Below, piece after piece: positions 1 to 8,075 of a stretch of DNA of 64,000 bases. The notes beneath the pieces are model-generated. The model worked only from the letters and a program-made list of their open reading frames with translations. It was not told the DNA's origin and did no database searches. Every line of letters begins with the position of its first letter. Within the stretch, counting starts at the first letter, position 1. The stretch spans positions 186,001-250,000 of the forward strand of contig NZ_JABJRA010000002.1 in assembly GCF_013155365.1 (NCBI RefSeq), in the 5' to 3' direction. A program made the translations under genes and the position numbers. The stretch comes from Nocardioides sp. zg-DK7169. Lineage in GTDB: Bacteria > Actinomycetota > Actinomycetes > Propionibacteriales > Nocardioidaceae.

Positions 1-560
1 TCAACGACACCGTCGGCGAGCGCACGGTCGAGAACGGCTTCACCACCGGCACCATCATCAGCAACGGCATCTTCAAGGAGGACCTCGGCGGCGGGGTCTC
101 CCAGATGGCGACGACGCTGTTCAACGCGATGTTCTTCGCCGGCCTCGAGGACGTCGAGCACAAGGCGCACTCGGTCTACATCGACCGCTACCCGGTCGGT
201 CGCGAGGCCACGGTGGCCTGGGGCGCGGTGGACCTGCGCTTCCGCAACGACACCGACCACGGCGTCCTGATCGACGCCAAGGTCACGCCGAGCGCCGGGC
301 GCTCGCAGGGGGTGGTCACGGTCTCGATGTGGTCCACCAAGACGTGGGACATCGAGACCACGACCAGCGACCGCTACGCCTTCACCTCGCCCGGCACCCA
401 GACCCTGAGCGGCGACGACTGCCTGCCCAACACCGGGTACGGCGGGTTCGACGTGGACGTCAAGCGGATCTTCAAGCGCCCCGGCTCCGACGAGGTCGTG
501 CGCACCGAGACCTTCACGACGACCTACATCCCGTCGGACACCATCATCTGCAAGCCCTGA
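1..560 (+). CDS. VanW family protein, C-terminal part (5' end outside window)
   Basis: This reading frame is open from the first base of the window (first full codon at 3) to a TGA at 558-560, so only about 185 C-terminal residues are visible. The glycine-rich GGGVSQMATTLFNAMFFAGLE segment (longer than any gap seen in it) and the following I-x-R-Y-P-V-G-R-E-A motif are typical of VanW domains, which occur in envelope proteins of Gram-positive bacteria, often after peptidoglycan-binding-like domains. The biochemical role of the family is unsettled. Two cysteines (in DDCLP and the near-terminal IICKP) could form a disulfide if the domain is extracellular, which is inference. A GC-rich hairpin follows the stop. 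The ATG at 105 lies inside the conserved domain and is not the start. Confidence 0.85.
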   Translation, partial: NDTVGERTVENGFTTGTIISNGIFKEDLGGGVSQMATTLFNAMFFAGLEDVEHKAHSVYIDRYPVGREATVAWGAVDLRFRNDTDHGVLIDAKVTPSAGRSQGVVTVSMWSTKTWDIETTTSDRYAFTSPGTQTLSGDDCLPNTGYGGFDVDVKRIFKRPGSDEVVRTETFTTTYIPSDTIICKP

Positions 561-569
561 GCCGGCCGG

Positions 570-591
570 GCGGCCCGTCTGGACGGGCCGC
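570..591 (+). terminator. Hairpin after the VanW gene
   Basis: GCGGCCCGTC at 570-579 pairs with GACGGGCCGC at 582-591, starting nine bases after the VanW stop. No T-run follows. It is probably a rho-independent-like hairpin of the kind common in high-GC actinobacteria. Confidence 0.5.
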
Positions 592-641
592 GCGGCTCAG
601 CCGGGTGCTGCTGGGGCCGGCCGGGTCCCGTCGGCGTCGCG

Positions 642-998
642 TCAGCCGGCGAGCTGGCGCGCCGGTGCCACCGTGACCGGGATGCCGGGCTCGGTGGTCG
701 CGACGCTGCCCGCGGAGTCACTGGTGCGCAGCACCACGACGTGGGCGCCGGGCCGGGCGGGGCGCCAGGGGTGCTCCCACTCGACGCCGTCGGAGGGACC
801 GTTGTCGCCGGTGAGCGTGGTCTCCTCCCAGGTCAGGCCGCCGTCGGTGCTGACCTCGACGACGCTGATCGTGGCGCGCGGGGACCAGGCGCGGCCCTGG
901 AGGACCGTGAGCTCCTGACACACCGCGGCGTCCACGTGAGCGAGCGTGCTGGTGGGCAGGGTCGCGCCCGTGACGGGCTGGGTGTGGTCGGAGAACAT
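642..998 (-). CDS. Small protein resembling a Mo-co oxidoreductase dimerisation domain
   Basis: 118 residues from an ATG at 998. The central part has the look of the immunoglobulin-like dimerisation domain found at the C terminus of sulfite oxidase-type molybdoenzymes: GRAWSPRATISVVEVSTDGG, then TWEETTL, a Trp-containing strand, then PGAHVVVLRTSDSAGS. No molybdopterin domain lies beside it, so it is either a stand-alone Ig-like protein or the remnant of a larger enzyme. No signal peptide or membrane segment is visible. The frame stays open upstream to 1097, but the 998 ATG sits just downstream of an AT-rich patch that could hold the promoter. Function unknown. Confidence 0.55.
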   Translation of the reverse strand: MFSDHTQPVTGATLPTSTLAHVDAAVCQELTVLQGRAWSPRATISVVEVSTDGGLTWEETTLTGDNGPSDGVEWEHPWRPARPGAHVVVLRTSDSAGSVATTEPGIPVTVAPARQLAG

Positions 999-1050
999 GC
1001 GGTAACCATACAAACAAAGTCTGCATAAGTGTGGTTGGTCCGCACCGTGA
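999..1050 (-). promoter_or_regulatory. AT-rich upstream patch with an imperfect inverted repeat
   Basis: This is one of the least GC-rich stretches in the window and lies directly upstream of the 642-998 gene. AACCATAC at 1003-1010 faces GTGTGGTT about 17 nt further on, with 7 of 8 positions complementary. It probably contains the promoter and perhaps an operator. I cannot assign a regulator. Confidence 0.35.
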
Positions 1051-1107
1051 CCCCGGCGTGTCACCGGCCCGGCGACGGACCGACGCCTGACCTGCATCGG
1101 TCGGCGC

Positions 1108-2001
1108 TCAGTCGGTGCCGAGGTAGCGCGCCACGTGGTGGGTGGCGAACCCGAGGCCGCGGTAGAGCGCCCGGGCCGCCACGTTGTCGGTCTCCACGTG
1201 CAGCCACGCCGTGCTCACGCCGCGCTCGGCGGCCACCTCGAGCAGGTCGTCCATCACCAGCCCGGCCAGGCCGCGACGCCGGTGCGGCTCCGCGACGTGC
1301 AGGGCGTGGAGGCCGACCCAGTCGCCGTCGATGCCGGCCCGGCCGCTGGCGAGCAGCTCCTCGCCGCGGCGTACCTCTGCCAGGACGCGAGGCCCGTCGA
1401 CCTCGAGGGTGATTCGGGCGCCCTCCGGCAGGGACCCGCCGATCGCGCGGCGGGCGCGGCGCACCCGGGCCAGCGAGGCGAGCTCGAAGGCCGCCTCCCC
1501 GCCCGGGTAGGGCGTCCAGCCGTGGGCGAGGAACCACTCCTCGGTGGCGGAGCCGGCCTCCACCTGGACCAGCGGCCGGCGCTCGCGGGCGCGGTAGAAG
1601 GAGCGGACCTCCGCCTCTGCCTCCGACAGCGGCCGGTCCGGTTCGCCCATCGCCAGGCAGGAGTTGGCCCGCTTGAGCGGGCGTCCCACCGGTCGCGGCA
1701 CCGAGCGCAGCACCCAGTCGCCGAGCGCGACCTGGTCCACGTCGGGCCACAGCGCGAGGGCGTGCCCCTCGGCCTCGCGGACGCCCACCCGGTGGCGCAC
1801 GGACGGGCGGGGTGGGACCGGCTTGCCCGAGACGATGTCGGCCAGGGCGATCACCACCGGCTCGCCGTCCTCGGGCGCGATCGTGCACGTGCCCGCCTCC
1901 CAGGCGGTGCAGACCCCGAGCAGGTCGGTCATCGCCGGCCCGCCGGACGGCCCGGTCTCGCCGCGCAGCAGCCGGCGTACGACGACGCGCTGGCCGACCA
2001 C
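1108..2001 (-). CDS. GNAT-family N-acetyltransferase (CG3035-like N-acetylglutamate synthase candidate)
   Basis: 297 residues from a GTG at 2001. The C-terminal half carries the GNAT acetyl-CoA signature: [20 protein letters not shown] gives the R-x-x-G-x-A-type pyrophosphate loop, followed by [20 protein letters not shown]. The N-terminal half ([11 protein letters not shown], then [12 protein letters not shown]) resembles actinobacterial two-part proteins related to C. glutamicum Cg3035, for which N-acetylglutamate synthase activity has been proposed. That specific role is tentative. The ATG at 2103 would place the start upstream of the AT-rich stretch (about 2055-2075) that should hold this gene's promoter, so the GTG at 2001 is preferred. 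It is divergent from fdxA. Confidence 0.75.
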   Translation of the reverse strand: MVGQRVVVRRLLRGETGPSGGPAMTDLLGVCTAWEAGTCTIAPEDGEPVVIALADIVSGKPVPPRPSVRHRVGVREAEGHALALWPDVDQVALGDWVLRSVPRPVGRPLKRANSCLAMGEPDRPLSEAEAEVRSFYRARERRPLVQVEAGSATEEWFLAHGWTPYPGGEAAFELASLARVRRARRAIGGSLPEGARITLEVDGPRVLAEVRRGEELLASGRAGIDGDWVGLHALHVAEPHRRRGLAGLVMDDLLEVAAERGVSTAWLHVETDNVAARALYRGLGFATHHVARYLGTD

Positions 2002-2167
2002 GTGCGGCCCGAGCCGGTGCTGCCCGACCGGCTCCGCCGTCGCGGGCGAGGTCAATCGTCCGACATTTATGTTCGCATCGTGGGGTTCCGGCGCTCCGTG
2101 CACGACGGGATACTAGGCTCTCTCCATTCGCCCACACCCGTCCGCGCCCGTGGGGCGCAGACCCCTC

Positions 2168-2173
2168 AGGAGG
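2168..2173 (+). promoter_or_regulatory. Ribosome binding site of fdxA
   Basis: A perfect AGGAGG lies 5 nt before the GTG at 2179 and fixes the start inside a much longer open frame. A TAGGCT-type -10 box is visible at 2114-2119, which would give a leader of about 50 nt. Confidence 0.8.
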
Positions 2174-2178
2174 ATCCG

Positions 2179-2505
2179 GTGACGTACGTCATCTCCCAGC
2201 CGTGTGTCGACTTGAAGGACCGCGCGTGCGTCGACGAGTGCCCGGTCGACTGCATCTACGAGGGCAAGCGGATGCTGTACATCCACCCCGACGAGTGCGT
2301 CGACTGCGGTGCCTGTGAGCCGGTCTGCCCGGTCGAGGCGATCTTCTACGAGGACGACGTCCCGGAGGACCAGAAGGGCTTCTACGAGGCCAACGTGCAG
2401 TTCTTCGACGACCTCGGCTCGCCCGGCGGCGCCGCGAAGATGGGCGAGATCGACAAGGACCACCCGATGGTCGCCGCGCTCCCGCCGCAGGCCCAGGACC
2501 ACTGA
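2179..2505 (+). CDS. fdxA: 7Fe ferredoxin FdxA
   Basis: 108 residues; small cytosolic electron carrier. Two cluster-binding motifs are present: C-x7-C-x3-CP near the N terminus ([17 protein letters not shown] region) and [19 protein letters not shown]. This is the pattern of bacterial 7Fe ferredoxins with one [3Fe-4S] and one [4Fe-4S] cluster. The acidic C-terminal extension after residue 60 is normal for this type. The GTG start is set by the AGGAGG at 2168. dapC follows after 32 nt in the same direction, the order seen for fdxC and the adjacent aminotransferase in mycobacteria and corynebacteria. Physiological partners cannot be read from the sequence. Confidence 0.93.
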   Translation: MTYVISQPCVDLKDRACVDECPVDCIYEGKRMLYIHPDECVDCGACEPVCPVEAIFYEDDVPEDQKGFYEANVQFFDDLGSPGGAAKMGEIDKDHPMVAALPPQAQDH

Positions 2506-2537
2506 TCCTTCCTCCGACTCCAGAACGGCGCTCGAGC

Positions 2538-3647
2538 TTGTCGCGCACCCGCGTCTCCAGCCTGCTGCCCGACTTCCCCTGGGACCACCTCACGGCCCAT
2601 GCGGAGCGGGCGGGTCAGCACCCCGGCGGCATCGTCGACCTCTCGGTCGGCACGCCCGTCGACCCGACCCCCGAGGTCGCGCAGCGTGCGCTGTGCGCCG
2701 CGGCGGACTCGCCGGGCTACCCGGTGACCATCGGGCGGGCGGAGACGCGTCAGGCCGCGATCGACTGGCTCGAGCGCTGTCACGGCGTCCCGGCGCTGGG
2801 CCTGGACCAGGTCCTGCCGCTGATCGGCTCCAAGGAGCTGATCGCCTCCCTGCCCGGCCACCTCGGCCTGGGAGCAGGGGACCTGATCGTCCACCCCGAG
2901 CTGGCCTACCCGACCTACGAGGTCGGCACGGCGCTGTGCGGGGCGACGCCGATGGCGAGCGACTCGCTGACGGCGCTCGGCCCGCAGGTCCCGGCGCTGC
3001 TGTGGATCAACTCGCCGTCCAACCCCAGCGGCCGGGTCCTCGGCGTCGACCACCTGCGCAAGGTGGTCGAGTGGTGCCGCGAGCGCGGCACCATCCTGGT
3101 CTCCGACGAGTGCTACATCGAGTGCTCGTGGGAGGGGGAGAAGCCGGTCTCGGTGCTGCACCCCGACGTCTGCGGGGACTCCCACGAGGGCATCCTCGCG
3201 GTGCACTCGCTCTCCAAGCGCTCCAACCTGGCCGGCTACCGCTGCGCGTTCATCGCCGGTGACCGCGAGCTGGTCGGCGAGCTGCTCGCCGTACGCAAGA
3301 ACCTCGGCCTGCAGATGCCCGAACCCCAGCAGGTCGCGATGAAGGCCGCGCTGGACGACGACGCCCACGCGCTCGAGCAGCACGCCCGGTACGCCGCGCG
3401 CCGCGGCGTCCTGCGCGCCGCCCTCGAGGAGGCCGGCTTCCGCGTCGACCACTCGGAGGCCTCGCTGTACCTCTGGTCCACCCGCGACGAGGACTGCTGG
3501 GACACCGTGTCCTGGCTCGCCGAGCGCGGCATCCTGGCCGCCCCCGGCGCCTTCTACGGCGCGGCTGGGCGCCAGCACGTGCGGGTGGCCTTCACCGCCA
3601 CCGACGAGCGCATCGCCGCGGCCGTCGACCGGCTCGCCGCCGGCTGA
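2538..3647 (+). CDS. dapC: Succinyldiaminopimelate transaminase DapC
   Basis: 369 residues from a TTG at 2538. Class I/II PLP-dependent aminotransferase that converts N-succinyl-2-amino-6-ketopimelate to N-succinyl-LL-diaminopimelate with glutamate, in the succinylase branch of lysine and peptidoglycan precursor synthesis. NSPSNPSG, SDECYIE and the PLP-lysine motif SLSKRSNLAGYR are all visible. The N terminus (VSSLLPDFPWD) begins as in other actinobacterial DapC proteins, and I see no ATG/GTG that would fit better. The position directly after fdxA is the conserved actinobacterial arrangement and supports the DapC assignment over other aminotransferases. dapD and dapE lie 3 and 11 kb downstream. 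Confidence 0.9.
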   Translation: MSRTRVSSLLPDFPWDHLTAHAERAGQHPGGIVDLSVGTPVDPTPEVAQRALCAAADSPGYPVTIGRAETRQAAIDWLERCHGVPALGLDQVLPLIGSKELIASLPGHLGLGAGDLIVHPELAYPTYEVGTALCGATPMASDSLTALGPQVPALLWINSPSNPSGRVLGVDHLRKVVEWCRERGTILVSDECYIECSWEGEKPVSVLHPDVCGDSHEGILAVHSLSKRSNLAGYRCAFIAGDRELVGELLAVRKNLGLQMPEPQQVAMKAALDDDAHALEQHARYAARRGVLRAALEEAGFRVDHSEASLYLWSTRDEDCWDTVSWLAERGILAAPGAFYGAAGRQHVRVAFTATDERIAAAVDRLAAG

Positions 3648-3673
3648 CCCAACGAGGGGAGCCTCCACAGACG

Positions 3674-3708
3674 ACGAGCGGGCCCGGCCGATGGCCGGGC
3701 CCGCTCGT
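3674..3708. terminator. Bidirectional terminator between dapC and the convergent hydrolase gene
   Basis: A perfect 16-bp stem (ACGAGCGGGCCCGGCC at 3674-3689 with its complement at 3693-3708) and a 3-nt loop lie between two convergent stop codons. Confidence 0.8.
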
Positions 3709-3725
3709 GGGGTGATCTGGTCGCG

Positions 3726-4730
3726 TCACTCGAAGACGTCGACGTGCACGTGGTCGCGGTGCTCGAGGATCTTGCGGTCCCCGATGTCGGACTGCGGCGT
3801 GTAGTGCCGCCAACCCTCGTCGGACTTCTCGGCCGTCCAGATCTTGGCGTCGAAGATGACCGTGCTGACGCCGAGGCGCTCGGCGTGGGCGACGAGGTAG
3901 TGGGCCATCGCCCAGCCGCGCAGCTTGTTCACCGGGTTGATGGGCCGGAAGAAGATGTCGACGGCGCGGCCCTCGTAGTGGGCGGAGCCCTCCATGTGGC
4001 CCGAGTTCACGCCGCGGGGCTCGAAGCCGCCGACCATCTGCGGGCCGAAGTGCCGCTCGAGGTCCCACAGCACCGCGCGGGCGCGCGGGACCAGGCCGAT
4101 CGCGGTGAGGCGCGGGGACGCCTTGAGGAACTCCTTGTCGACGTTGCAGGTGAAGGAGCCGCGGGACGAGCCCAGCAGGGAGGCCGACAGCGTGCGCGCG
4201 TCGGCACGCAGCTTGGCCGGCGAACCCGGGAGGTCCGCGCGCTTCACCTTGCGGGCGGCGCCGGTGACCGGCGTCGCGCCCAGCTTCTTCACGCGGGAGA
4301 GCACGTCGTAATAGGCGTTGATGGCGTAGTTGCGGTCGCCGATCCGCTGCGCGGTGCCCCAGCCCTCGGATGCGGACTGGCGGAACAGGCCGCGGCCGTC
4401 GCCCTTGCCGACGCGGATGTTGCGCAGGCCCGACTGGTCGTAGGACGCGGCGAGCGCGTCGATGGCGGCACTGGTGGGCAGGCCGCGGCGCCGGGCGGCG
4501 GTGGCGATCAGCGAGGCGTTCTCGGCCTGCTCGGCGGTGAGCCGCACGCGTCGGCCGTCGGCGCGGGCGACGCACCGCCAGTGACCGGAGCGGTGCTGGC
4601 TCATCTTGGAGACCGCCGGCTTGTCGGTGGCGGACTGTGGCGTCGACTCGGTGGTGCCGACGGTGAGAGTGGTGGTCAGGAGGACCGAGGCCGCTCCTGC
4701 GAGGATGGCTGTTCCTGTCCGGGTGCGCAT
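3726..4730 (-). CDS. Secreted M15-like/transglycosylase-like cell-wall hydrolase homologue, catalytic Glu changed
   Basis: 334 residues from the ATG at 4730, starting with a Sec-type signal peptide (MRTRTGTAILAGAASVLLTT). Two regions are recognisable. Residues about 70-140 (ENASLIATAARRRGLP, then GLFRQSASEGWGT) resemble a small lysozyme/transglycosylase-like fold. The C-terminal region has S-x-H-x2-G-x-A-x-D (SAHYEGRAVD) and a terminal HRDHVHVD, as in M15-type zinc peptidases. Compared with the neighbouring paralogue, Glu at the presumed catalytic site is Gln99 (SYDQS against AYQES). Cleavage of peptidoglycan is inference. A GTG at 4775 with AGGTGGGG upstream is an alternative start. It has its own upstream region, unlike the paralogue. 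Confidence 0.7.
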   Translation of the reverse strand: MRTRTGTAILAGAASVLLTTTLTVGTTESTPQSATDKPAVSKMSQHRSGHWRCVARADGRRVRLTAEQAENASLIATAARRRGLPTSAAIDALAASYDQSGLRNIRVGKGDGRGLFRQSASEGWGTAQRIGDRNYAINAYYDVLSRVKKLGATPVTGAARKVKRADLPGSPAKLRADARTLSASLLGSSRGSFTCNVDKEFLKASPRLTAIGLVPRARAVLWDLERHFGPQMVGGFEPRGVNSGHMEGSAHYEGRAVDIFFRPINPVNKLRGWAMAHYLVAHAERLGVSTVIFDAKIWTAEKSDEGWRHYTPQSDIGDRKILEHRDHVHVDVFE

Positions 4731-4962
4731 GTCTCCAGGCATGGGGTCGAGGCGGCGGATCGAGCCGCCGGGCACGAGACAGGCCCCACCTGCTGGGTGG
4801 AACCCGCCGGTGTGGTCAGGTCACGCGGAGGGATACGAACATCTCCGCGTCGTGGACCTCTCCCACGGTAGCGAGACGAAGGCCCCAGACCCCACAATCG
4901 CGGCCAACGTCACACGCATGCCGATCACGCCGACGGGGTTCCCCACGCGGCGTGCCCTCGCC
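4731..4962. other. Intergenic region between the two hydrolase-like paralogues
   Basis: 232 nt without a convincing gene. It should contain the promoter and leader of the 3726-4730 gene. A short stem (CCACC-N4-GGTGG, about 4787-4801) lies in the putative leader. I looked for a c-di-AMP riboswitch, which often precedes such genes in actinobacteria, and did not recognise one. Confidence 0.5.
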
Positions 4963-5961
4963 TCAGCCGAACACGTCGACGTGCACGTGGTCGCGGTGCT
5001 CCAGGATGTCGCGGTCCCCGGCCCGGGCGGGCGGGTCGTAGTCGCGCCAGCCCTCGTCGGAGCGGCGCGCCTGCCAGATGCGGCCGTCGAAGATCACGGT
5101 CTGCACGTCGAGGCGGGCCGCCTGCGCGACGAGGTAGTGGGCGATCGCCCACCCGCGGACCTTGTTCTCCGGGCTGACCGGGCGCACGAAGATGTCGACG
5201 GCGCGCCCGTCGTAGTGCGTCGAGCCCTTCATGTGCCCGGTGCCGACGCCGCCGGGCTCGAACCCGCCGAGCGGCGGGTCGTCGAAGACGCTCAGCACCT
5301 CGAGGCGTACGGCGTCGGCGCGCGCGACCAGGCCGCTGGGACGCAGCCGGTCGGGCGCCTCGTCCACGTCGGCGTCGACGGTGCAGGTGAACGCCCCGCG
5401 GGAGTTGCCGGTGAGCGCCGAGGCGAGCACGCGGGCGTCGTCCTCGTGGTCGGCGTAGGCGTCGGGGAACGCGGAGCGCTGCACGGTCTGCGCGGCCACG
5501 GTGACCTCCAGCTCGCGGTAGTCCTCGACCTGCTCGAGCGCGTCGTAGAAGGCGTTGGTCGCGTAGACCGGGTCGAGCACCTGCTCCTCGGTACCCCAGC
5601 CCTGGGAGGGCCGCTGCTGGAAGAGCCCGAGGGAGTCGGCGTCGCCGTACTCGACGTTGACCAGGTCGGACTCCTGGTACGCCGTCGCGAGCGCGATCGT
5701 CGCCGCCCGCGCAGGCAGGCCGCGGCGGACGGCGAGGGCGGCGATCAGCGAGGCGTTCTCGGCCTGCTCGGTGCTGAGCTCGACGGTGGTGCCGTCCACG
5801 GTCGCCTCGCACCCGGGCGTGGAGGTGAACGGGTCGAGGTCGCGCACCGCGTCGACCGCGACCAGCGCCGCGGCCACGCCGACCGCGCCGACGCCGAGCA
5901 GGGCGAGGCCGCTCCGCCGGCGCCGGGGGGTGCGCCCCGGCGCCTCCGCCGAGGCGCTCAT
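4963..5961 (-). CDS. Membrane-anchored M15-like/transglycosylase-like cell-wall hydrolase homologue
   Basis: 332 residues; paralogue of the 3726-4730 gene over nearly the whole length. A basic N terminus (RRRRSG) precedes one hydrophobic segment at about residues 18-38, giving a signal anchor or signal peptide. The transglycosylase-like part keeps Glu97 in AYQESDL, followed by GLFQQRPSQGWGT. The C-terminal part has S-x-H-x2-G-x-A-x-D (STHYDGRAVD) and HRDHVHVDVF, the M15-like metal-binding pattern. The start codon lies 4 nt after the dapD stop, so the two are almost certainly co-transcribed. Such proteins are often left as hypothetical or mislabelled. A role in peptidoglycan or a related glycan is inferred from motifs and from linkage to diaminopimelate synthesis. 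Confidence 0.72.
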   Translation of the reverse strand: MSASAEAPGRTPRRRRSGLALLGVGAVGVAAALVAVDAVRDLDPFTSTPGCEATVDGTTVELSTEQAENASLIAALAVRRGLPARAATIALATAYQESDLVNVEYGDADSLGLFQQRPSQGWGTEEQVLDPVYATNAFYDALEQVEDYRELEVTVAAQTVQRSAFPDAYADHEDDARVLASALTGNSRGAFTCTVDADVDEAPDRLRPSGLVARADAVRLEVLSVFDDPPLGGFEPGGVGTGHMKGSTHYDGRAVDIFVRPVSPENKVRGWAIAHYLVAQAARLDVQTVIFDGRIWQARRSDEGWRDYDPPARAGDRDILEHRDHVHVDVFG

Positions 5962-5965
5962 GTCC

Positions 5966-6925
5966 CTAGTTCGCGTGCAGCGCGGCGTTCAGCTCGACGC
6001 GCTCGCTCTTCCACGGCACGGCCTCGATCGCACCGGTGACCGAGTTGCGGCGGAACAGCACGTTGTTGACCCCCGAGAGCCCGAGCGCCTTGACCACGCG
6101 CGGCTTGCCCTCGGTCTCGAAGGCGTCGGAGACGGTCACCTTGGTGCCGGCCGTGACGTAGGTGCCGGCCTCCACGGCGCAGTCGTCGCCGAGCGAGATC
6201 CCGAGGCCGGAGTTGGCGCCGAGCAGGCAGCGCTCGCCGACCGAGATGACCTGGCTGCCGCCACCGGACAGGGTGCCCATGATCGAGGCGCCGCCGCCGA
6301 CGTCGGAGCCGTCGCCGACCAGCACGCCGGCCGAGATGCGGCCCTCGACCATCGAGGCACCGAGGGTGCCGGCGTTGAAGTTGACGAAGCCCTCGTGCAT
6401 GACGGTGGTGCCCTCGGCCAGGTGGGCGCCGAGGCGGACCCGGTCGGCGTCGGCGATGCGGACGCCGGTCGGCAGGACGTAGTCGACCATGCGGGGGAAC
6501 TTGTCCACGCCGTACACCGCGACCTGCTGGCCGGCGGCGCGCAGCCGGGCGCGGGTGAGCTCGAAGCCCTGGACCGCGCACGGGCCCGCGGAGGTCCACA
6601 CCACGTTGGTCAGCAGCCCGAAGATGCCGTCCAGCGAGATGGTGTGCGGGCGCACCAGGCGCGTCGAGAGCAGGTGCAGTCGCAGCCAGACGTCCTCGGT
6701 GGAGGCGGGCGCGGCCTGGAGGTCGTCGATCACGACGGTCCGCACCTCGGTGCGCACCCGGCGCACGTCGTCCTCGCCGACCGCCGCGACCAGCTCGGCC
6801 GGGGCGTCGCTGTCGTCGGGGGCACCGAGCGCGGGGGCGGGGAACCAGACGTCGAGGACGTTGCCGTCGGCGTCGAGGGTGGCGAGGCCATGGCCCCAGG
6901 CGGAGGTGGGAAGCGCGTCAGTCAC
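5966..6925 (-). CDS. dapD: Tetrahydrodipicolinate N-succinyltransferase DapD
   Basis: 319 residues. It transfers succinyl from succinyl-CoA to tetrahydrodipicolinate, the first committed step of the succinylase branch of lysine/DAP synthesis. The actinobacterial form is a homotrimer with a left-handed beta helix. The hexapeptide repeats are visible from about residue 150 ([55 protein letters not shown]). The GTG at 6925 is chosen because the longer frame runs into the divergent promoter region and [15 protein letters not shown] is the usual N terminus. The downstream hydrolase-like gene is 4 nt away. Confidence 0.93.
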   Translation of the reverse strand: MTDALPTSAWGHGLATLDADGNVLDVWFPAPALGAPDDSDAPAELVAAVGEDDVRRVRTEVRTVVIDDLQAAPASTEDVWLRLHLLSTRLVRPHTISLDGIFGLLTNVVWTSAGPCAVQGFELTRARLRAAGQQVAVYGVDKFPRMVDYVLPTGVRIADADRVRLGAHLAEGTTVMHEGFVNFNAGTLGASMVEGRISAGVLVGDGSDVGGGASIMGTLSGGGSQVISVGERCLLGANSGLGISLGDDCAVEAGTYVTAGTKVTVSDAFETEGKPRVVKALGLSGVNNVLFRRNSVTGAIEAVPWKSERVELNAALHAN

Positions 6926-6971
6926 GTTGCCGGATCCTACCCGCGCGGCCCCCACCGTTCCGGTCGTGTTC

Positions 6972-6977
6972 TAGCGT
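6972..6977 (+). promoter_or_regulatory. -10 box of a leaderless promoter (patatin gene)
   Basis: TAGCGT is followed by 6 nt and then the ATG at 6984, with no ribosome binding site between them. The same layout recurs before several other genes in the window. Confidence 0.55.
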
Positions 6978-6983
6978 CTGGCC

Positions 6984-7955
6984 ATGGCGACTCGCGTAGC
7001 ACTGGCCCTGGGCTCCGGCGGCGCTCGCGGCTACGCCCACATCGGCGCGGTCCGCGCGATCGAGGAGCGCGACTGCGAGATCGTCTCGGTCGCGGGCACC
7101 TCGATGGGCGCGCTGGTCGGCGGACTGGCCAGCGCCGGGCGGGTCGAGGACTTCGCGAGCTGGGCGACCTCGTTGCAGCGCCGCGACGTGCTGCGGCTGC
7201 TGGACCCGAAGCTGACGTCCCCCGGCGTGTTCGCCGCGGACCGCCTCCTCGACGCCATCCGGGACATCTTCAGCGACGTGCAGATCGAGGACCTCGCGAT
7301 CCCGTTCACGGCGGTGGCCACCGACCTCGCCTCACGGCGCGAGGTGTGGTTCCAGCGCGGGCCGCTGCGGGCCGCCGTCCGGGCCTCGATCGCGATCCCC
7401 GGGGTGTTCACGCCCGTGGTCATCAACGGTCGCGTGCTGGTCGACGGTGGGCTCACGAACCCGGTCCCGATCGACCCGACGGTGGGCGTGCCCTCCGACC
7501 TGACGGTCGCGGTGTCGCTGACCGGCCCGCGCCGACGGACCCGGGACCTCTCCGCGCCGGCCCAGGAGTCCGCGGCGCCCCAGCGCTTCGAGGAGTGGCG
7601 CAGCCGGCTGCGGCGCTCGGTGGCCGGGATCACCGGTCGTGAGGAGCCCGAGCAGGACGTGCCGGTCCAGCCGCTGCGCACCAGCTGGGGAACCGACGAG
7701 CTGCCCGCGGAGCTCACCATGCGCGACGTGACCGCCCAGTCCTTCGAGGCGATGCAGGGGATCGTGGCCCGATACCGGATGGCTGCGGTGCCCGCCGACG
7801 TCGTGGTCACCGTGCCGGTCGACGCCTGCCGCTCGCTGGACTTCCACCGCGCGGAGGAGCTGATCGCGCTGGGGCACCGCCTCACCAGCGACGCACTGGA
7901 CGCCGCCGGGGTCCTCCCGCGCCGGCCCGACGGAGGCTCGCGACCACCCCGCTGA
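6984..7955 (+). CDS. Patatin-like phospholipase (RssA/YchK type)
   Basis: 323 residues; predicted lipid acyl hydrolase with a Ser-Asp dyad. The oxyanion loop (LALGSGGARGYAHIGA), nucleophile elbow GTSMG with Ser40, and DGG with Asp154 (LVDGGLTNPVP) are all intact, so it should be active. No signal peptide or membrane segment is apparent, which suggests a cytosolic or peripheral enzyme. The region from residue 180 to 250 is charged and probably flexible. The natural substrate cannot be inferred. It is divergent from dapD across a 58-nt spacer and probably has a leaderless transcript. Confidence 0.87.
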   Translation: MATRVALALGSGGARGYAHIGAVRAIEERDCEIVSVAGTSMGALVGGLASAGRVEDFASWATSLQRRDVLRLLDPKLTSPGVFAADRLLDAIRDIFSDVQIEDLAIPFTAVATDLASRREVWFQRGPLRAAVRASIAIPGVFTPVVINGRVLVDGGLTNPVPIDPTVGVPSDLTVAVSLTGPRRRTRDLSAPAQESAAPQRFEEWRSRLRRSVAGITGREEPEQDVPVQPLRTSWGTDELPAELTMRDVTAQSFEAMQGIVARYRMAAVPADVVVTVPVDACRSLDFHRAEELIALGHRLTSDALDAAGVLPRRPDGGSRPPR

Positions 7956-8022
7956 GGCCGGGCCCCGGCCCCGGGGCGATGTCGGCGTTCTCACTTTGCC
8001 GACGGTCCTCACCATGTGGGAA

Positions 8023-8045
8023 ATGCGGCTCACCGTGAGCCGCAT
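8023..8045. promoter_or_regulatory. 23-bp perfect palindrome, probable operator
   Basis: ATGCGGCTCAC and its exact complement GTGAGCCGCAT flank a single central C. It lies 31 bp before the remnant old-yellow-enzyme gene and has neither a T-run nor a loop, so it looks like an operator rather than a terminator. Confidence 0.6.
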
Positions 8046-8075
8046 GAGCGTCCAGTTCCCCTACCCTGATGCCTG

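Noticed and set aside
4731..4962. A c-di-AMP riboswitch before the secreted hydrolase-like gene
   Set aside because: Such switches are common before cell-wall hydrolases, but I could not find the conserved blocks; only short hairpins are present.
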